From assembly GCF_000224145.3 (NCBI RefSeq), contig NW_004190376.2, forward strand, positions 129,564 to 193,563: a DNA stretch of 64,000 nt, in the 5' to 3' direction. Of the stretch, positions 41,225 through 54,700 are shown one piece after another. The notes under the pieces are model-generated. The model saw only the letters and a program-made list of their open reading frames with translations, searched no databases and was not told the origin of the DNA. Every line of letters begins with the position of its first letter. Position 1 is the stretch's first letter. The position numbers were made by a program, and so were the translations under genes. The DNA is from Ciona intestinalis. Lineage: Eukaryota > Chordata > Ascidiacea > Phlebobranchia > Cionidae.

Positions 41225-44200
41225 ATGGTGAACTCTAAACGTAAAGATCTAATCCGTGACATGCTTATCTATTACTTTGGATTATTTCTTGTATGTTCGG
41301 CACATTACTCGTTGCTTCATTTGCAATCAAGTTTAAACGTGCAGGACGGCTTAGGTGAGTTGTTTGTTTACTCGACTAAAGGTTTAAGAAGAAAATGTTA
41401 TCTGACTACCGTTAAGAGATTAGATCTTCCGATGGGCGAATGTTCGTAACGATAAACGCAACATACAATGATGTATATATATAGTGCAGTGGGGGAAGAT
41501 GAGACACCTTTTCATTCGGTTTTCTCGTCCCATTTGTTAGTAAACAAAAAACATTCAAAGAATTATAAAACCGTATCCTCGACTCCCATAGACCGTTGTT
41601 AATTGTTTAAAATACGATCAGAATATTTGAATACTATGTGCTAAAGGTTTCACATCTTCCCCCACCCTACTATACGTGATTAACTGTGTTTTTATCCTGG
41701 ATTCATAACTTTGCCAGGGGTTCTGTAATTATGAATATTCTCCAGGTGTTGCGTCAGTCACAGCTAATTATGCAGCCGTCTTGTTTGGAGGAATATTTCT
41801 CTCATCGAACTTTCTTTTCTTCCTTGACATGAAGACCGGGATGGTAGTCACTGATGCGACGTATTTGTTCTTTGTTGCTGCAAACTTTTACCCAGGTAAG
41901 TTGGTACGTGCAAATATGAATAAATGAACGTAATGTACAGTAAGGTGGGGAAAGATGGGACACCTTTTCGTTTAATTTTCTAGTCCCATTTAGTAGTAAA
42001 CAAAGGACATTTTGATTGTTTAAACACGACCAGAATAAATGGGTATTATGATCTAAAGGTGTCCCGTTTTACCCCACTTTACTATAAATTCCAAAAAAAT
42101 AAAAATATATAAACAAATAATTACTCACTAAGTAACATACATGGTAAATCGTAAGCGAGCACGAGGTGTATGAAACAGAACATCCGTGTTATAATGACCG
42201 CCATGCAACGATAAATAAGTTACATACGTGGTAACTCGTAAGCGAGCACGAGGTGTATGGAACAGAACAGTCGTCTCATTTATGCGTAAATTCAAAGGTG
42301 CAGGCAGAGTGGTTCGAAGCTCGATGGTGCTACCATTGTGGGCGTATATGTCCTTGGTCAAGACACTCAACGACAATTGCTCCAACCCCACTATGGGTTG
42401 TCCAAATTATCAGCCATACCGAAAAATAAATAATCATACGCGCTGCATATATGGAGAAACTCGTATAAGTGGACAGCTTCTAAAGTTGCCGTATATTTGT
42501 TTTTGTACTTATGATAACTGAAAAATAATATCTTGGCATTTAGTTGAACACTCGATAATTTATTACTCAATTAAATGTTACGCCCATTTAAGAGTTTTAC
42601 ACCCTCGTTCCCGCTTCGATCATCGCTGGGTTCGGGAAGATTTTATTCTGGGTGTCAGCGGGTGCTTTCAATGTTTATTTCGCCAAATCACTCGCGACCA
42701 CTGGTAGTAAAGATCTCAATAACTACGTCAGTAACGTGACAGCTTGCAATATTTGCACTTTTCAGTTATCCACTGTAAGTAAACGGTTTGGTGTTTCTGT
42801 AATTGTAAAAAGTATATAAGTGAGCACCTATACGTTATATAGAAGAGTGGAAACACCTTTCCTGACCGTGTTTTAAACAAATCACAAGGCTCTTTTAAAA
42901 TTATGAGGGTACGATTTTAAAATTTGGTAAATATTTTTACTATCAAATGGGTCGATAAGAGAGAATAAAATCATAAACCATCTTACCCCAACCTACTATA
43001 TATGATTACAGATAGCTGGAAACTTAATTTCATTTGGGGTGTTCAGTTCTGCAGGCGAAACAGCGAGTAATGTATCAGCTAACGGCACAGATTCGTAAGT
43101 TTAGTATGTTGCACATGGTGTATTATCTGTATATGGTATAATATCTATATGGTGTATTATCTGTATATGGTATAATATCTATATGGTGTAATATGATATG
43201 TTATCCTTAGAAAAGATATGGAATATATTTACCCGTGTAAATAAACGCTGTTCGACGCCTTGACACAGTAGTTAGCACGTTCGCCTCTAGCCCAGCGAAT
43301 ACTACCTGTTTAAGGGTTATGGTTTCTTTCATACCATTGTGTTTGCTAAATTGTCAGCCATGAATATATTGCTGTATTATCCATATATGCTCTCATCAAT
43401 CATATAAAGTAAGAAAGGGGGAAGATGGGACACTTTTTCATTCTATTTTCTCGTCCCGTTTGGTAGTAAACAAAGAACATTCAAAAAATTATAAAACCGA
43501 ATTCCCACGACTCCCATAAACCGTTGTTAATTGTTTAAAACACGATCAGGATGTTTGGATATTATGTGGTGAAGATGTCCCATCTCACCCCACGGTTCTA
43601 TATATGATTTAAATCAATACTTTCTACAGTGGGTTGGTTCTTGCCGATGTATGCGGTGCAAACGACTGTCAGGATCCGAATATTACAAGTCAGTTGTTGT
43701 CTCAATACAAACCAGCAAATGAAACGATTCTCTATATAGTACTTAGTGTGTTTGTGGCTCTCAACGGAATTGGTCTCTTGCTGCATCTCATATTTGCTCC
43801 ATTATCAACAAAAAGTAAGTATTGTAGATTGGGGTAAAAGCTGGGAAGTCGCTCGTCTTTTTTTTAACATTTTTCGACACTTTTCTGACCTTCCGTTTTT
43901 TTCGAGTTTTTTTTAAATTTTTTCGAATTATTTTTTGACGTTGTTTACGACAACAAAAACAACTGTTCGACGAAAAAGGATCTATTTGTCTGCTTTTACA
44001 TGTTCACAATATACCTGTCAAAGAATCATCGCCAGTCTATTGTATTACGTTATAGGATATACAGCTCCACCAAACATGAAGTTGAAAGAAGAAATTAATC
44101 ACAATTATGTTGATGATGATGAAGATATTAAACAAAAGCAACACGAAGTCGAAACAACGGTACGTATAAGATGGTACATTATATAGTAGGGCGGGGTAAG

Positions 44201-46677
44201 ATGGTTTCTGTTTACATTCTCTTCTCCTTTCCCATTTCGTAGTAAACAAAGAACATTTGCAGAAGTATATAATCGTGTCCGCACAGCTCTAAAACATCGT
44301 TGGTAATTGTTGAAAACACGATTACGAAATATGGGATTTAGCTGCTAACCGTATCCTATTTTACCCGTAACAATATATTTAACTGTAATGTAACGTTTCT
44401 TTTAGGAGGACTTGGACAGCGACGCACACGATGACAAGAACAAGTTCACTTTCAAATCTGCATGGCTTGAGTTAAAGGGAAGTATCCGTCAATATGGGAG
44501 TCTTGTACAATTACTGTTAATACCTGTGTTCTTCCAAGTGGGATTTTTCAACGGGTTTAGTTCAAGCGAAATAACAAGAGCATACGCGTCTTGTGTCTTC
44601 GGTGTTTCGCAGGCATGTATTCCAACAATGTGTATACCTAATTGTTAAAAAAATATGCCTAATATTGCTATGATAGGCCAGCAAAATCCTGAATCTAAAA
44701 TCGTCCGACTTTGCCCCAAGGTCCCATTATTTTTCTTGGGCTTTTCGTTTGCTTACTTTCCTTTTATCTGAACCCCAGTATCAGAGTTTTATTATAAAAC
44801 ACAATTACTAATATTTTGTATTCGCCAGGTCGGAATATCCATGGCGATCACAGCAACCTTCGCCACCGTATCAAGTCTTATCAGTGGGAAAGTTTGCAGT
44901 CGTTTTGGAAGGTAACGAGTTTTTGTACAACCGGAAAATATACAATAAAATTATCAATTTCTAGTAATGCAAAATTGAAAATAAGATTTTTAAAAGTGGT
45001 GAGAGCGCTCGTATTTTAACCGAAGGCTATCGGTTCGAAGCTCGATGCTGCTACCATTGTGAAGTGTATTACAGGTTGTAGATTAAACCTGCATACAAAG
45101 TTTACATACCAGTTTCATTGAACAGAACACCCGCGGTTTAACGACTGTCATTGTGTAACATTTAACTAAACGAAGGCTATCGGTTCGAAGCTCGATGCTG
45201 CAACCATTGTGATGTGTATACTACAGGTTCAAACTGTCACCTGCGTGAACACCCGAAGTTTAACGACTGTCAGTGTTTTGAGTTCAACATTTAACTCAAC
45301 ATACTTTACAGGCAGTTTCCAATAGCTCTATCTTGCACCATGAACGTTGCTTTGTTAACGTATTGCTTGTTATGGAGACCTAGTGACGAATCCACCGTGT
45401 GGGAATTATATCCAATGAATGCTATGCAGGGAATATCTGCTGGGTGCGCCATGACAGCTACGCAAGGTATAATCATAATAAGAATAACTTTTATTTGTTT
45501 CTTGAAATACGTAACAAAATGTAAATACATTTTATATAAAGACAGGATACAGCGACAAAACAACAGTTGTCACAACATGCTTACTGGTAAAAAATATTTA
45601 AAATATAGTAGGGTGGGGGAAGATGGGACACTCTTAGCACATCATATCCAAATATTTTGATCGTGTTTTAAACAATTAAAAACAGTCTATTGGAGTCGTG
45701 AGGATACAGTATAATTCTTTGAATCTTTTTTGTTTACTACTAAATGGAACGAAAAAAAAAATAGAATGAAAAGGTGTCCTATCTTTCCCCACCCTACTAT
45801 ATAGGTATTTTTTAAAAACATCAATGACATTGGTTTTCTTTAACACATAATTATTAGCCAGCTAAATTGTATAGTTTCATATGGTAGGAGTTCCCGTTAA
45901 CGTGTATAGCAACCTTTTTTATAGTAACAGCGGTACTGGTATATATAATTCTGTAAATATTCTTTGTTTACTACCAAATGGAACTGAAATATGTCCCATC
46001 TTACTCCACCCTACTTTATATTAAATATTCTTTGTTAACCACCAAATAGAAAGATAAAAGGAAATAAAATATGTCCCACCTTGGTTACCCTACTTTGTGT
46101 TTTGTTCACAGTTGCTGTTGTTGGTTTCTTCCCCCAAAACACCCATCGTGCATTCTCAGTATGGGCTACAACTTCTAGTACAGGAGCTTTAGTTCAATTC
46201 GCATGGAGCACAGGTTTATGTGTTTATGATAAAATCTACATCATGTATGGAGTAACGGCCTTTGCTGCTATCACTTACGGTAAGATTTCCGATAATATTC
46301 GCATTCACAGTTCAAAATATGCATGGTGCAAATATAGTACTGTGGGGTAAGATGAGACGCCTTCAGCACAGAATATCAAAATATTCTGATTGTCTTTTAA
46401 ACAATTAACAACGGTCTATAGAGGTCGTGCTTGGGGGTATAGAATTACCACCAAATTTTACAATTAAACGGAGTAGCAGTATTTAACCAATTTATAAACA
46501 ACTTTTAAGTAAATGAGACTTTCAAAGCCTATAACTGCAAAGTTGTTAAATCTTAATTGGAAAGAAAACACTAAAATAAATGAAACACATTTCGCAGCGT
46601 TAGCGGAGATTGTGCATCGAAAAGACAAGAAGTGTGACGTGGAATCTGAAAGTCGTTTCCAAGTGACTGCACTGTGA
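41225..46677 (+). CDS. UNC93A-like: UNC93A-like membrane protein, complete, 11 exons
   Basis: Exons: 41225-41354, 41746-41895, 42593-42774, 43012-43094, 43630-43814, 44056-44159, 44406-44612, 44829-44911, 45312-45466, 46112-46279, 46598-46677; 1,527 nt, 508 residues, about the length of human UNC93A (457) with a longer central acidic loop. All junction phases agree. Landmarks: HYSLLHLQSSLNVQDGLG, NFYPEFYTLVPASIIAGFGK, VYFAKSLATTGSKDLNNYVS, DVCGANDCQDPN (lumenal Cys pair), an acidic cytosolic loop (NYVDDDEDIKQKQHEVETT), ASCVFGVSQVGISMAITATF, YPMNAMQGISAGCAMTATQ and AVVGFFPQNTHRAFSVWATT. About 11-12 membrane helices are expected. Intron 7 (44613-44828) is GC-AG. Almost every larger intron holds an M1 MITE. 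ATTAAA at 46961-46966 may be the polyadenylation signal. Confidence 0.9.
41480..46432. mobile_element. M1 MITE cluster in UNC93 gene 2
   Basis: Copies at 41480-41674, 41938-42086, 42837-43001, 43403-43602, 44182-44376, 45604-45801 and a truncated one at 46335-46432, about one per intron. Some are a subfamily with GTATCCCATCTTACCCC ends. Internal sequences differ enough to show that they are separate insertions rather than a block duplication. Confidence 0.85.
44613..44828 (+). other. GC-AG intron in UNC93 gene 2
   Basis: The exon end TTTCGCAG is followed by GCATGTAT, and the acceptor is TTCGCCAG. This joins GVSQ to VGIS in phase 0, which matches the conserved UNC93 text at this place. Confidence 0.75.
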
Positions 46678-47253
46678 TATACTTGTTTCCATGGCTTCCA
46701 ACCATATATGGCCTACTATTGCTACTAATGTATTGAGTAGACCATCATGTCTGCAACACCAGGATGTGCAGATGATGGATCTTAAGACCTATACCGTGGT
46801 GGCGAACGTTTTAATTTAAATTGCGTATACGGACGCGTTATATGTGCATACGGACGCGTTATATGCGTCCAAGTGCGCGTTAATGCGTTTACTGTGGGTT
46901 TTGGCCGAATGATTCAAATCAGTTTGAAACTGTTCCCTAATTGCACGTAATTTGAATTTTATTAAATCAATATTAATAAGGTAAAGCAAATATGAACTTC
47001 TTTGTTATAAACGTACTCCTGATAAAAATGGTGTTAATAGAAATTCTACCACAAACGTATAGTAGGGTGGGGAAAGATGGGACACCTTTCATTATATTTT
47101 CTCGTCTACTTTGGTAGTTAACAAAGAATATAAAACCGTATCCTCACGACTCCCATTGGCCGCGTTTTTAATGTTTAAAGCACGATCAGAATATTCGTTT
47201 ATTCGGATATTATGTGCTAAAGGGTGTCCCATATTGCCCCATCCTACTATTCC
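46678..47253. other. Convergent spacer between UNC93 gene 2 and the sulfotransferase-like gene
   Basis: It contains a short tandem pair of GCATACGGACGCGTTATATG-like units (about 46823-46866) and an M1 MITE at 47059-47250, which ends 3 bp from the stop codon of the minus-strand gene. AATAAA on the minus strand lies at 47198-47203, inside the MITE. Confidence 0.7.
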
Positions 47254-49365
47254 TTACGAATAAAACGACGAAACATAGTCAGTTATCTGAGACCATGTAC
47301 TCGACCAATCATTGTACCAAGCTAATTTCCCAGCTTGATAAACCCCGTATGAGAGCACCACTGTTATAACTGAAATTGAAAACATAATCTCTCTTTGAAC
47401 TCGTATAAAAAAAGGGTCTTTTTTCATCAACTTCTCTACTATTTTCCCGCGGACATTTTTCCGTGGAAATGGTTTATCCGGCACGGGCACACCAAGAAAA
47501 TTACAAATAGGTCCCCACCCTTCTTTAACGTTGTATACAAGTAATTGATCTTTCGGTGTGGCCTGGAATTTAGAACCGTTTTTATGGCAGATACTTTTAT
47601 ATGATAGCTATGGTTTTTAACGCTACATACAGTTACATTCATAGCGTTTTGGTATATAGTGGTGTGGGGAAAGATGGGACACCTTTAGCACATAATATCC
47701 AAATATCCTGATCGTGTTTTAAACAATTAACAACGGTCAATGGGAGTCGTTCGCATATGGTTTTATAATTCTTTAAATGTTCTTTGTTTACTACCAGATG
47801 GGACGAGAAAATATAATGAAAATGTGTCTCATATTCCCCTACCCTACTATACAGTTAAAATGGTATATCCTTTTAGAACTTGTTTAAACCTATAGGCCTA
47901 ATATACAATCGGCGCGGCTTGAAACCATGGACACACATACGCCCACATCAATGATAGCAGCAACGAGCCTTGAGTCCGTAACCTCTGGTTACAGGCAGGC
48001 GCGCTAACCACGGCCCTGAGTTAATATACAAATGATTGAAAATAAGTCCTACCTGCATAACATACGCGTTATGCCGTCGGTACGTCATTCGCATCTGCAT
48101 TTCGTTAACTTCGGGTAATCTGAACAAGTTGCTTTCGTATTTGACTCCCCAGATTGAAGGTGCTATGTAGAGAATATACATTAGAATGAGAGTCATTATC
48201 GGCCTTTTTCTATTTGGGAAGTTAAAATCATAAAATTGATTAAAACCTTCACACGAACTTTAGGAATCATCGAGTTGTTATGAGTCTTTTCTCAGATATG
48301 ATGACGCTTATGTATTTGTGATAGATTTTTAGGCTTTTGTTTCACGTTTAACTTATGTAAAAAAGTGAGAGGTTACTGCATGGATGCAAGAATATATTTT
48401 TAAGCCCGAAAGGTCCGTACCAGATATGGACATTGACCAAAATACCAAATAAAAATATCTCGGTTAACAAAAGAATTTAAGAACGTTAAAAATAGTTATT
48501 GTGTTTTTATTTTATTTTTTGTCATGCTTTGCAAGCCTAAAAAGGTTAAGCAGCAGTGGTTTGAAGAAATACCCGCTTACCCATTAGAGCGAAATATGTT
48601 GACATCCGCCACCCAGCGATCGAAATATACGGCATCAATCTAAACACGATGCTTTGCTGAGCTTCTAGTTGGGTTAGCAAACTTTTGTACCAAGCGTCCT
48701 CGCTCTCACGGACCATGAGGATAACCTGAAAACATGAAAGATATTTTGGATATGGAAACCAAGCGGCGGCATTCTTGTTACAATGCGTACAGGCTATATA
48801 GTACTGTGGGGTAAGACGGGACACCTTTAGCACATAATATCCAAATATCCTGATCGTGTTTTAAACAATTAACAATGATCTCTGTGGGAACCGTGAGGAT
48901 ACGGTTTTATAGAAAATTTTTTTTTTTGGGTTTACTACCAAAATGGACGAGAAAATAAAATGAAAATGTGTCCTATCTTCCCCACCTTATTATATAGCGA
49001 ATGAGTTTCATAATTTTATCTTCATAATTTAGCTGTGCTCTGCAAAAAGTTAAAATTTAGTCAAACCTAAAGCAAAGTTTTAAAACTTAAATCGGGTATG
49101 TGTTTAAACAAACCTTCGCATCCGGAAAAGCTTTAAATATCTCATCCCAATAATAAGCACCCGGTAGATCCGATACCACGTCCACGTCTTCGTACATTTG
49201 GCGAAACTCTTCGGTCGTTCCTCCTTTGGTTAGTATTTTGCACCATTCGTCGCCAAGAATTGTGAAATTCTCCATAAAATCGTAGACGTTATACCCAAGT
49301 TCTTGTAAAGCACTCTGCATGGTTTTTGTGCCGGTCTTAGATAAACCAGCGCAGATTATCTTCAT
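47254..49365 (-). CDS. Sulfotransfer_4-type P-loop protein with C-terminal membrane anchor
   Basis: Exons (minus strand): 49114-49365, 48581-48725, 48053-48162, 47254-47562; 816 nt, 271 residues, phases 0, 1, 0 agree. It begins MKIICAGLSKTGTKTMQSAL, where G-L-S-K-T-G-T-K is the PAPS/P-loop, then YYWDEIFKAFPDAK-VILMVRE (second PAPS-site strand), RRHNAYVMQ and LLVYNVKEGWGPICNFLG-VPVPDKPFPRKN (family C-terminal text). A hydrophobic segment near the end (MFSISVITVVLSYGVYQAG) suggests a membrane anchor or buried helix. Relatives are found in many animals and fungi, and their substrate is unknown; sulfotransfer itself is not shown here. M1 MITEs lie in intron 3 (47655-47851) and intron 1 (48796-48995), and a reverse SINE head lies in intron 3 at 47912-48022. 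Confidence 0.9.
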
Positions 49366-51172
49366 GGTAAAGCGTATTATAGGCAGTAACTAAGTAAGCT
49401 GTATACGGTTGTCTATGATCTATTTAATAGATATAGTGTTTACAGTTAAAACAGAATTAGAAATGGTAGCCAAACTCAGCCTGAAATATCAAAAATACGC
49501 CCCCCGAAAAAAGGTCACTACTTTCAGTCGTTTAGTTTTGGTGCTAATTATTTATTCTGTACTGTCCCAATATCTGGGTTTGGTTTATCGCTACCACTGT
49601 GCAGCAGTGCCTGGTTAATAATTGAATGAATGTAACTTTATCTTCGCGTGGCAGGGCAACGACAGTCGTTAAACACGGGTGTTCTGTTTCATACACCTTG
49701 TGCTTGCATACAGTTACCAAAAATGTACTTTGTGGGTAAACCTTTGTCCCACTTACCATAATATTATCATAACTTACTTTGCTAAGGTTAGCTGGTATTA
49801 AAAACACGCTTGAATAATTTCCTTCCCGTAGCCGAAGTTCCTACAACACAACATGCGTAATAGACTAGATCAGGTGTGTGCATAAACAGCTTAATAACAA
49901 GGTCGTTTCCAGGAAGTGCAATCGCTTATGGCTAATCGGACAATCTCATTTTTACATTCAGATATTTGAACTGTTTTAAGAAATTCCGGCGCCCGAAGCG
50001 TTGGTATAAGCGTTTTAAACGATTAACATTACCTATATGTGTACTTGCTATGGTGTAATATAGTAGAGTGGGGGAAGATGGGACACCCTTAGCTCATAAT
50101 ATCTAAATATCCGGATCGTGTTTTAAACAATTAATAACAGTCTATAAAAGTCGTGAGAACACGGTTTTATAATTCTTTCAAAGTTCTTTGTTTACTGCCA
50201 AATGGGACGAGAAAATAGAGTGAAAAGGTGTCTCATCTTCACCCGCCCTACTATTTTGTATTGAACACTGTCTGACTCTTTTATAAATTCATCATCAAAA
50301 ATAGTTCTTAACCTTTTTCCTTACTGCAGCCCATTTAAATCACCAACCAATTCTCGCACTCCTTCTAGAATTGCTTAAATAACAAAACAATTGTAATTTA
50401 ATTTTTAAGCAAGTAACCGCACACTCTAGGAACAGTACTGAAACCCGTGGGCATGAAGCCATGACCTAAACAGCTCTCCAAGTAAATTTTACTGGTCTGG
50501 AGCCCGCAATGCTGTATATGTATATGACACTTAACACCTCGAACCCATATAACCCGTGAACGATTGAGCTGTGACCGCATGGCTAGACATACATGGCATT
50601 CCTTCAAGATACGTAGAATGGCAGCAATCGCTGCTAAGCGATACACATTACGACCAAAGGGATAAATAAGTTTCATTTATAATTCATTCACTTTTACAAA
50701 TAGGCTGCTGCTTGTGTAATGACACTCATTTTTTATATCGTTACTTATTCCTGTTTTCTGTTTTTGTAAACTTTTTGGGAACGTTACTATTACCGATGAG
50801 TGCGTTCTACCATGACTATGAGTAATCGAAGTACAAACTTTTTCAGCTGAGTACTTATGTTTTACGATTAAAAAGTTTAGGTTACACTACACAAACATGT
50901 GCATCGCAATACTATACCTTAGAAAATGCAAATATTCACATAGTTACCACTCTGTTTAAAACATAAAAAACAGCCCGCACGTGGGCGCTAAAGGGTAGTG
51001 ATTTGCCTTACCACGAGTTTTAAAACGTGTTTTGAATTGAACGTTATAGTACAACAGCTGTTCCCATATTTATGAACGAAACGTACGAGAAGTGAGATAT
51101 GTCAGTTTAGACAAGAGTAAGATGTATGATGAATGTTATATATCCATGTTACGTAGTGAAGAAGTTCGCTTG
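49366..51172. other. Upstream spacer between sulfotransferase-like and SLC13 genes
   Basis: Contains a reverse SINE-tail block (49621-49735) and an M1 MITE (50059-50254). No coding exon is recognised. The two flanking genes are divergent, so promoters for both should lie here. Confidence 0.55.
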
Positions 51173-51181
51173 TATATAAAA
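51173..51181 (+). promoter_or_regulatory. Candidate TATA box of the SLC13 gene
   Basis: TATATAAAA is followed after about 30 bp by GC-richer sequence and then about 600 bp to the first coding ATG at 51796. The leader is AT-rich, so this call is tentative. Confidence 0.3.
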
Positions 51182-51795
51182 TACGAAGCATGCGCCGTTT
51201 CGGATACAGTTAGATTTAATATTATAACGCTGGTGTTTTAGACTTGATTTAAATACGGAAAGTATTTAAAACGTTTGAAGAGTTAGGAGTCGCCGAGTCG
51301 GTAGTATATGTGCATCAAGTGTTGTCTGTACAGTAGTTATAAAACGACGTGTTTCGAAAGTCAACAGTTAATCATAATAGCAACTTGTGTCTGTTCGTAT
51401 ACCATACCGTCAGAATGTTACAAAAAAAAACTTTTTTATAGTTAAATTTATATATATATATTTTTTTTGTAAACCAGTACATTTTTTAAAATATGTACTA
51501 CAGAAAAGAAAGCAAGGAGTTTTTAAAGTTGTTTTTTTTGCAAAGCATAAAAAAGGTTAACAAAAAAAGTTTAATTCGCTATAAAGAGAGATATATTTAC
51601 TATAAATCTGAGATTTATTTTTTTCCTAGAAGATTTATTTCAAAAGTTCTGTTTGGTTTTCTATTTAAAAGTTTTATTTTATTTATTTTCCAGCTACACA
51701 ATTTGTTGCATTTGTTGTTTTACCTTGTGCTTGAAATATTAACACTGTGATTATCAATTCTCAATCTCCACGCCATAGACATCTTATACACAATT

Positions 51796-54700
51796 ATGGG
51801 GTTGCTACGAACTTTAAATAAATTCCGCTCCACGATTATTTTAATCTCAACACCAATCCTTCTGCTTCCCTTAATGATATTTCCACCCACGGAACTATAC
51901 ACTGTGAGTAACTATATTTTTACCATAGTTTTTACTACTATATATATATATTTGTTGTTTAACTCTAAAACAAACTTTAGGGTATTTTTTGGTGGTAATA
52001 AATTGCACCCCAAAACATTTTTTTTGAGTTACCATTTGTAATTCTATTTGAATAAAAGACTGACGATGCCATTTAGGCGAAATATATATAATATCTCCAA
52101 TACAACAATTGGTTAGACTTGATTTTATCTGTTACGTTTTCCTAACACCAGATTTTTACTACTGCTTTGTATCAATTTCTAAAACAAACTTTCCGATATT
52201 TTAATAAGGTAATAAACTGTGTGAATGGTTGTTGTAAATTTGTATCGCAACAACAGTTGGTGTTTGCATTACACAGCAATGTCTATATAGTTATGATATC
52301 GCTAATTCAGAATTGAAAGTAAATTTATGTTTCTTGCTTGAACCACACACAGGCTGTTCTTTATAACCCTATTATTATATCATAATAAACCGCCGGTATA
52401 TGCAAATTTTTTTATTTTTTTAACTGAATAACCTTATTAAATATGTAACATTGATTATTACATAAATATGCCGCAGAAAGGGTCCCAAATTTATTGATTT
52501 TTGAATTTCAAGAAAAAAATGTTGAAAAATGAAAATGCGAACAGTTCCTATGCTCACTAGAGTCACTGTTGAAAAAATAATTTTTTAAAGACTTTTGGGT
52601 ATTATTTTTTTAACAAAATCTTTAAAAGTATAGTAGCTTGTATAGATATATAAGACTATCCCAATTTTTCAGAGCACTATATCCCCCAATGCAAATGTAA
52701 TCCGATTACCAAACAAACAAATTGTATTTTATCCCAGGAAATGGCATGTGCGTACACAATATTGGTCATGGCTGTCTATTGGGTGACAGAGGTTGTCCCA
52801 CTAGCAGTCACAGCCCTTCTACCACTTGTGTTTTATCCTTTCTTGGGAGTTTTACCAGCTGGGAAGGTGGGTTTAGATATGTTGCTTAAATAATCTTTAA
52901 ACTGCTCATCTGGTGTGAAAGAATGTAGTGTATTTCTAACGTTTGGTCTGCGGTCCGGACAAGACTTCATCAGGAAATGTGCAGTTAAAACGTCGGAATT
53001 ACACTGTGTTTTTTTTCATACCAGATGAGCCATTAAAAGATTAATTACATTATGCCTGTCATCAGGTATTACAGAATGCGTTGGTATACTGTTAAAGTTT
53101 AAGCATACTAAGGGTATATGATGATTGATGGTAATCTCAAATTGGCAGTATGCACAGCCGCAGTACCTACTGTAAGGCTGGGGTGTAAAGTAAACACTGT
53201 AGTTTACATTGCGGTCTGCGGTACACACCACTTGCATTGTGATTGTAGATGGCCGTATATTATGCTTCTCCATGGCCTTTTCCATTGATCCTGTATAAAA
53301 GCCACAGTTGTCTCATTTTCATATGATTTTTTGATTATTAGCCCTTTCAGGATAACGGCCTCTTCTGTTCTTGTAATATACAATTTTAATTAAAGATTGC
53401 TTCTTGTTTACTTTTTGCTTTACCAAATATATATATAACTAATACTATAATATAATGACACTGAACAGTGACTATATTTTAAAATGCACTCATTTGTTTA
53501 TTAAACCCTTTTATTAGGTAAGCACCCAATACTTGAAGGACGTCAATGTTTTGTTTCTTGGTGGATTAACGGTTGCGGTTGCAGTTGAGCATTGGAATCT
53601 CCATAAAAGAATCGCATTGAAAGTTTTAACCTTCGTTGGAGCCAAACCACGATGGTGAGTAAAACCATATAGACAATATATTATGTTACTTCTGCTACCA
53701 GGCATAATGTATATAATAATGTAAATAAATCCAGCAAGACTGGTCATTTAAACGTTGAAAAATACACGTTTTTATACCCGATGAGCGTTTCAATATCCTT
53801 GGCCGATTATGATTTCTGTCATACTTAGTTTGTTAAACAACACCCACTTTTACAACTGTTTGAGTTTTCTTGTTTTGTCTTTGGTATTTTCAGCAGAGAT
53901 TGCTAACCTGCTACGGTTATGCTATGGTTATGGTATAATTTATCCTTTTCCTGGTCACTAGTTTGTCCCATATCCTACTATGCGTGGTGCATCTACAGGG
54001 CTGGTTTAATTGTCAGGGTTTTGCAGCTTTACTTTACCTACATGGTTTTGTAAAATCTAAAATAAACAGAAATCAAACATTAATAAATAATTGTATTTAG
54101 TAACTTTATAACTACGTAATTAAAGTTTCCTATTTATTACTTAATTTAAAAAACAATTGTAATTTACCCTCTGTATGAGTTTGTATAGCGTTTGAGTATC
54201 GGTAGCGGCGAAAACAAAGGGTTTTCACAGAACAGTAATAAAGAAAAGATGATTAAATGTTTGGAATTTTAATCGCTTGTAATAAATACCAATAGTGGGC
54301 TATAGTTGTTAACAATGGGGAAAACATTTCATATTTGTTTTACCGCAACTTATAGTAAACCATTGTCACTCAGTTTACACAAGACACGCCCTCTTTTTTT
54401 CGACCAATAGCACGTGGTTGTTAAGGATTAGGGCGTCCTCTGTGACATCACTATGACTCACTTGATTTGAATGAAACGCTGGTTTAAACATCCGCCTTCT
54501 GTCTTGTGGTCGCGTATAACGTCACCCGTTCAACTAGTTGGTCGGGTTTATTTCTTTGCTGTATAAAAGAGAAACAGGAAACCTGAGCTGAGACCTTAGT
54601 TTTGACACGTGGTGTTTTATCACAATGTGGATCATGCTGTTAACTTACAGTATACCCTGTCCCTATCTATATATATTTAATATGTTTTACTTATTCTTTT

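Noticed and set aside
51493-51750. An 85-residue Lys/Phe/Leu-rich frame upstream of SLC13
   Set aside because: Composition reflects very AT-rich DNA, with no family resemblance; it is likely leader or intergenic.
53016-53285. Minus-strand 89-residue frame in an SLC13 intron
   Set aside because: Part of it is the CTCATCTGG palindrome element; the remainder has no splice context or familiar motif.
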